Shown here: positions 23,727 to 27,612 of the stretch, piece by piece
Numbering within the stretch: position 1 is the stretch's first letter
How the letters are laid out: every line of letters starts with the position of its first letter
Assembly: GCA_012519525.1 (NCBI GenBank)
Contig: JAAYQB010000112.1
Coordinates: forward strand, 1-27,612
Reading direction: 5' to 3'
DNA from: Bacteroidales bacterium
GTDB lineage: Bacteria > Bacteroidota > Bacteroidia > Bacteroidales > WCHB1-69
Length of the DNA: 27,612 bases
Position numbers and translations under genes: made by a program
The notes under the pieces: model-generated
Seen by the model: the letters and a program-made list of their open reading frames with translations, nothing else
Told to the model about the DNA's origin: nothing
Database searches by the model: none

Positions 23727-24200
23727 GTGAAAAAAAGAAAAAAAATAGCACTTGTAGCACACGATAACTGCAAGAAAGAACTATTGGAATGGGTGGAATT
23801 GAATTGGAAACTTCTTGTTCAAAACGATTTAACTTGTACAGGAACAACAGGACAATTAGTAGAGAAAAAGATGAAGGAATGTGTAGAGCAAAATAAAGAA
23901 AAAATGCAAATAAATATTGCAAAATTAAAATCAGGACCTTTGGGTGGCGACCAACAGTTGGGAGCTTTGATATGCAATGGAGAAGTAGATGCACTCATTT
24001 TCTTTTGGGACGCTTTAGAACCCCAACCACACGATGTGGATATTAAGGCATTGCTACGATTGGCAACTTTATATAACATCGTTTATGCTTGTACTAGAGC
24101 TACTGCCGATTTTATTATTTCTTCACCATTGTTTAAAGAAAAATATAAGTCAACACTCAATGAACAAATTGATAATTATAAAAAAAGAGAATTAATATGA
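23727..24200 (+). CDS. mgsA: methylglyoxal synthase MgsA
   Basis: A 157-residue methylglyoxal synthase that converts dihydroxyacetone phosphate to methylglyoxal and inorganic phosphate. Motifs: IALVAHDNCK with His12 and Asp13, CTGTTGQL (37-44), SGPLGGDQQLGAL with catalytic Asp75, and PHDVDIKALLRLA with His102 and Asp105. The start is GTG at 23727, needed to include the ALVAHD block; an ATG at 23717 is out of frame. Compared with the E. coli protein (from memory), about 11 extra charged residues lie between GTTG and SGP. It lies between pstB and phoU; its stop overlaps the phoU start in an ATGA (24197-24200), which shows it is an integral part of the operon. The product methylglyoxal is toxic; no glyoxalase gene is in the window. 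Confidence 0.95.
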   Translation: MKKRKKIALVAHDNCKKELLEWVELNWKLLVQNDLTCTGTTGQLVEKKMKECVEQNKEKMQINIAKLKSGPLGGDQQLGALICNGEVDALIFFWDALEPQPHDVDIKALLRLATLYNIVYACTRATADFIISSPLFKEKYKSTLNEQIDNYKKRELI

Positions 24201-24874
24201 AATACAACGAACAAGAAATTCAGTTTCTGAAAGATGAAATAAACGAAATGTGGAAATTGGTTATTTCTCAAATAGAAAAATCAAAAAAAGCATTATTAAA
24301 CAACGATGTTGAATTAGCATTGGAAATAATAAGCCTTGAAAAAAGAGTAGATGCTTATGAGTTAAGATTGGATAGCAATTGCGAACATTATATTGCACTC
24401 TATAATCCGGTGGCTATCGACTTACGCTTGGTGTTGTCAATTATGAAAATTAGCATCACTTTAGAAAGAATAGCAGATTATGTCGCAGGTATTGCAAGAT
24501 ATGTGGTAGAAACCGAATGTTATCCTTTTACTCTTAAAATGAAAGAGGCTTTAGAGTTGGAAAAAATGTTCGATGTGTTGTTGAGCATGATGACAGACAG
24601 TTTGGTATCATTAAATTCTGAAAATTCAAAAAATGCAGGCAAAATCTTAGCAAAAGATAACGTAGTCGATGAATTTTATCATAAGGCAATAGATTTGCTT
24701 GCTGAACAAATAACTAAAGAAACGAATGATATAAGATGCGGATTAGAAATGATGGTGCTAATCAGAAAAATGGAAAGAATAGGCGATCATTGTAGCAATA
24801 TTGTTGAAGAAATTGTGTTCTATATAGAAGCGAAAGTACTAAAACATAAAGGCAATAAAATTAATTTAAAATAA
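24197..24874 (+). CDS. phoU: phosphate signalling protein PhoU
   Basis: A 225-residue all-helical protein of two PhoU repeats. Each repeat shows the metal-binding motif: ITLERIADYVAGIAR in the first (about 92-106) and IRKMERIGDHCSNIVEE in the second (about 192-208). PhoU restrains the PhoR kinase when phosphate is plentiful and restricts PstSCAB transport. Length is typical. Translation is coupled to mgsA through the ATGA overlap. It is followed by phoB, which has a separate -7 element in the short gap. Confidence 0.95.
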   Translation: MKYNEQEIQFLKDEINEMWKLVISQIEKSKKALLNNDVELALEIISLEKRVDAYELRLDSNCEHYIALYNPVAIDLRLVLSIMKISITLERIADYVAGIARYVVETECYPFTLKMKEALELEKMFDVLLSMMTDSLVSLNSENSKNAGKILAKDNVVDEFYHKAIDLLAEQITKETNDIRCGLEMMVLIRKMERIGDHCSNIVEEIVFYIEAKVLKHKGNKINLK

Positions 24875-24875
24875 C

Positions 24876-24883
24876 TACTTTTG
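24876..24883 (+). promoter_or_regulatory. promoter -7 element for phoB
   Basis: TACTTTTG directly after the phoU stop codon, 20 bases before the ATG at 24904. GTAACA-like repeats are not visible upstream (the expected proximal position reads TTAATT), so this may be a constitutive supply promoter for PhoB-PhoR. Confidence 0.55.
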
Positions 24884-24903
24884 TAGTGTTAAACAAAATT
24901 ATT

Positions 24904-25593
24904 ATGAGTAAACATATTTTAATAGTTGATGACGACACGAGCATTGCTGAAATTTTAGAGTATAATCTTAAAAGCGAGGATTATAAAGTAGAAATAGCAA
25001 CGTCGGCAGAAGAGGCTTTAGAGAAAAAACTTGATAATTTTCATTTAATACTATTAGATGTAATGATGGGGGGAATGTCGGGATTTAAAATGGCAGAGAA
25101 AATACGAAAAGAAGGTATTCTAACACCCATTATATTTTTAACGGCAAAGGACACCGAAAACGACATGTTGACGGGATTTTCGGTAGGAGGAGACGATTAT
25201 ATCGCAAAACCGTTTTCTATCAAAGAAGTTATTGCGAGAGTAAGAGCTGTTTTAAAACGAACGGAAAAAGATAATGAAATAGATAATGAGCCGAATAAGT
25301 TGGTGTATGATAACTTTGTTATAGACTTTAATATGAAAGAAATCAGCATTGACGACGAAAAAATTCCATTGACAAAAACAGAATTTGAATTACTGTCTCT
25401 ACTTGCCAAACATCCCGATAAAATGTTATCGAGAGAAAATATAATCAATCAATTATGGACCGACACACCTTATGTTACAGAAAGAACCGTTGATGTACAT
25501 ATAACACGTATAAGAAAAAAATTAGGAAAATATGCATCGGTGATTTCAAATAAAATAGGGTATGGCTACAGATTTGATATAAACGAATTATAA
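24904..25593 (+). CDS. phoB: response regulator of the PhoB type
   Basis: A 229-residue OmpR/PhoB-family response regulator, starting at the ATG at 24904. An in-frame GTG at 24886 adds six residues but would lie at the predicted transcription start. The receiver domain has the acidic pair in VDDDTS (Asp9-11), the phosphoacceptor Asp52 in LLDVMM, Thr80 and Lys102 in AKPF. A linker leads to the winged-helix DNA-binding domain (about 131-229), with PLTKTEFELLSLLAKHP, the recognition region LSRENIINQLW and TERTVDVHITRIRKKLG. It would activate pst and porin promoters at the GTAACA repeats. That assignment to phosphate follows from the neighbours phoU and the phoR-type kinase downstream. Confidence 0.94.
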   Translation: MSKHILIVDDDTSIAEILEYNLKSEDYKVEIATSAEEALEKKLDNFHLILLDVMMGGMSGFKMAEKIRKEGILTPIIFLTAKDTENDMLTGFSVGGDDYIAKPFSIKEVIARVRAVLKRTEKDNEIDNEPNKLVYDNFVIDFNMKEISIDDEKIPLTKTEFELLSLLAKHPDKMLSRENIINQLWTDTPYVTERTVDVHITRIRKKLGKYASVISNKIGYGYRFDINEL

Positions 25594-25677
25594 ATCTATC
25601 AGCAACAAAATGCTACATTAACCAAAATAACTAATTTTAACGGATTAATTATTAACAAAAAATAAAAATTTAAATAA

Positions 25678-27408
25678 ATGAAATTAGATTATCGGCAAAG
25701 GTTATTTCTTTACTTCGGTTTGTTGTTCACATTCTTTACGGCAGGCATAATAGTATTCGAACAAGTTAGGGAAAGAAATTATAAAACGCAAGCATTAATA
25801 GAAAGATTAGAAAATTATACGGATATTATTCAAGTTGCTATAGCAGATAATCAAGACAGTGTGGCATCGACAATTAATCAACTACAAAAATTATTGCCTA
25901 ACGAACTTAGAATAACAATTATCGATAAAGAGGGGGAAATATTGTATGATAATTTTATTGATGACTATAGTAATCTTACCAATCATAAAGACAGACCGGA
26001 AATCATAGAAGCACAACAAACAGGCAAAGGCTCGGATATACGACAGTCAATTTCCGATAAACACAAGTATTTATATTTTGCAAAAAAAACAGACGCTAAG
26101 TTTGTACGCGTAGCCTTACTTTATAATATCCGACTGCAAAATTTCCTAAAACCCGACAATGCGTTTCTTTATTTTATCCTTTTGTTTTTTGCTGTTTTCA
26201 TTTTCTTTATTCATATCACTACCAAAAGAATAGGAAATACCGTCAAACAATTGCGGGATTATGTTTTAAATTCCGATAAACACGATCTTGCTCAATTGAA
26301 TTTTCCGAATAATGAAATTGGCGAAATTGGGAGTAAAATAGCCGATAATTATTTCAAATTAAAAGAGAGTCAAAAAACTATTTTAATGGAAAAACAAAAG
26401 CTCTTGCAACATATTCAAGTCTTAGAAGAAGGAATCTGTTTTTTATCCACCGAACATAAAGTAGAATATCATAATGGCTTGTTTATCCAGTATCTTAACA
26501 CCATAGCAGACGAGGCTTCCAGCGATCCTTCTATCATTTTAAGAGACGAAAATTTTAAAGAACTACAAAGTTTCTTAGCTCAAGACAAAGAATACTATTT
26601 TGAACAAACAATCAGTAAACAAGGGAAAATATTTGCAGTGAGATCCAATCTTTTTGAAGATGGAAGTTATGAAGTTATCTTGAATGATATCACTAAACAA
26701 GAAAAAACCAAACAGTTGAAGCAAGAGATGACGGGAAATATTGCTCACGAACTTCGTACACCCATTACAAGTGTTCGAGGATATTTGGAAACGGTTTTAA
26801 ACCAGCCATTAAGTGATGAAAAGAAGCAATATTTTATTGAACGAGCTTTTCAACAAACCATTGCTCTTTCAGAACTCATACAAGACATGAGCCTCATTAC
26901 AAAAATGGAAGAAGCACCTAACTTGTTTGCCATAGAAAAAATAAACATTGAGGAATTGCTTGAAAAAGTAAAAAAAGAGTTTAGTGTTCAGTTAGCGGAG
27001 AAAAAGATTGAGATAGGGTGGCAGTTGCCTAAAAAATTGGAACTAATGGGAAATGAAAACTTACTTTATTCATTATTCAGAAATCTTACCGATAACGCCG
27101 TCAGATATGGCGGAGAAAATCTAAACATCAATATCAGTGTTTACAAAGAAGATGCTGACTTTTACTACTTTTCATTTTACGATACGGGAATTGGTGTGAA
27201 AAACGAAAGCCATTTAAATCGTATTTTCGAACGTTTTTTCCGTATCAGCGAGGGACGCACACGAGATAACGGCGGTACGGGATTAGGCTTATCTATCGTG
27301 AAAAATGCAGTCCTATTTCATAAAGGAACTATCAGTGTGAAAAACAGAAAAGAAGGCGGCTTAGAATTTTTATTTACTCTAAAAAAAGATTGTAAAAAAA
27401 TAGATTGA
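25678..27408 (+). CDS. phoR: sensor histidine kinase of the PhoR type
   Basis: A 576-residue membrane kinase. First membrane segment about residues 9-27, extracytoplasmic region about 30-155, second membrane segment about 160-180 (FILLFFAVFIFFIHI). A HAMP-like/linker segment and a PAS-type region (LEEGICFLSTEHKVEYHNGL near 245-265) follow. The DHp helix holds GNIAHELRTPITSVRGYLE with the phosphorylated His357, and the ATP-binding domain shows the N box NLTDNAVRYGG, G1 DTGIGV and G2 GGTGLGLSIVKNAV. The fairly large periplasmic domain is unlike E. coli PhoR, which has almost none, but is usual in PhoR of other groups. It is 84 bases after phoB, in the same direction, and probably cotranscribed. 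Confidence 0.93.
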   Translation: MKLDYRQRLFLYFGLLFTFFTAGIIVFEQVRERNYKTQALIERLENYTDIIQVAIADNQDSVASTINQLQKLLPNELRITIIDKEGEILYDNFIDDYSNLTNHKDRPEIIEAQQTGKGSDIRQSISDKHKYLYFAKKTDAKFVRVALLYNIRLQNFLKPDNAFLYFILLFFAVFIFFIHITTKRIGNTVKQLRDYVLNSDKHDLAQLNFPNNEIGEIGSKIADNYFKLKESQKTILMEKQKLLQHIQVLEEGICFLSTEHKVEYHNGLFIQYLNTIADEASSDPSIILRDENFKELQSFLAQDKEYYFEQTISKQGKIFAVRSNLFEDGSYEVILNDITKQEKTKQLKQEMTGNIAHELRTPITSVRGYLETVLNQPLSDEKKQYFIERAFQQTIALSELIQDMSLITKMEEAPNLFAIEKINIEELLEKVKKEFSVQLAEKKIEIGWQLPKKLELMGNENLLYSLFRNLTDNAVRYGGENLNINISVYKEDADFYYFSFYDTGIGVKNESHLNRIFERFFRISEGRTRDNGGTGLGLSIVKNAVLFHKGTISVKNRKEGGLEFLFTLKKDCKKID

Positions 27409-27443
27409 AAAAATGCTATTGTCCGATAAAAATTTTTTAAGGA

Positions 27444-27475
27444 GCTTGTTTTTCAAAATCACAAAAAAAACAAGC
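27444..27475. terminator. weak hairpin after phoR
   Basis: GCTTG plus a T-run pairs with an A-run plus CAAGC. It is within 40 bases of the phoR stop, but lacks the T-run after the hairpin on the plus strand, so terminator function is doubtful. Confidence 0.3.
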
Positions 27476-27566
27476 AAAATACAAGTGGTTATCAATAATA
27501 TAAAAATTAAGCAAATTAATCTTTATTTTTTATCAAAAAACAGTAGGATAATATGAGATTTATTTG

Positions 27567-27574
27567 TATTTTTG
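27567..27574 (+). promoter_or_regulatory. promoter -7 element for a gene beyond the window
   Basis: TATTTTTG followed by CA, a TAnnTTTG match, 38 bases from the end of the window. The following AT-rich leader contains no start codon before the window ends. Confidence 0.45.
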
Positions 27575-27612
27575 CACTTTTTTTAATAAAAAAGAAAAAT
27601 TTAATCAACAAA

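Overview
The window looks like a chromosomal segment of an AT-rich member of the Bacteroidota, probably class Bacteroidia. Four things point there: marker families (GldB, DUF6089, GSCFA protein, DUF2795 protein, Bacteroidetes-type BamA with OmpH/Skp, and a topoisomerase IV A subunit with a GDAS quinolone-pocket motif); frequent TAnnTTTG promoter -7 elements, the Bacteroidetes sigma-ABfr signature; near absence of Shine-Dalgarno sequences; and RRM-type RNA-binding protein usage. I cannot name the genus from sequence alone.

Layout. (1) 1-1151: poorly coding start, an unrecognised membrane-anchored protein on the minus strand, then a tRNA-Leu(CAA) gene with its promoter and terminator. (2) 1346-5758, plus strand: a DUF2795 protein, a short formylglycine-enzyme-fold exported protein, the GldB lipoprotein, the diadenylate cyclase CdaA (c-di-AMP) and an aldehyde dehydrogenase. 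(3) 5880-11054, plus strand: an envelope cluster with a DUF6089 outer-membrane protein, UppS (undecaprenyl diphosphate), BamA, OmpH/Skp and a small RRM protein. (4) 11055-12967: an accessory island holding one DUF1016/PDDEXK nuclease gene among repeats, G-rich hairpins and promoter-like copies. (5) 12968-18121, minus strand: a Cys/His-rich lipoprotein, and the topoisomerase IV subunit A / ComEA-like HhH protein / GSCFA protein operon. (6) 18673-27408, plus strand: a complete phosphate-starvation locus with porin O/P, PstS, PstC, PstA, PstB, methylglyoxal synthase, PhoU, PhoB and PhoR.

The phosphate locus is the most interesting part. Both the porin and pstS promoters carry GTAACA repeats with an 11-bp period, ending at the same distance (9 bp) from a TACTTTTG -7 element: a candidate Bacteroidetes Pho box. 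PstC carries an insertion resembling half of PstS, without the phosphate-binding SGT loop. mgsA, whose product splits phosphate off dihydroxyacetone phosphate, sits inside the pst-phoU operon and overlaps phoU by four bases. Read together, the locus would import phosphate (porin, PstSCAB), free phosphate from glycolytic intermediates (MgsA) and sense/control the response (PhoU, PhoR, PhoB).

Intergenic DNA also carries a set of shared repeats: two gene-upstream regions 12 kb apart share a 31-bp promoter element, a 25-bp inverted identity and a CAATGAGTG-containing module.
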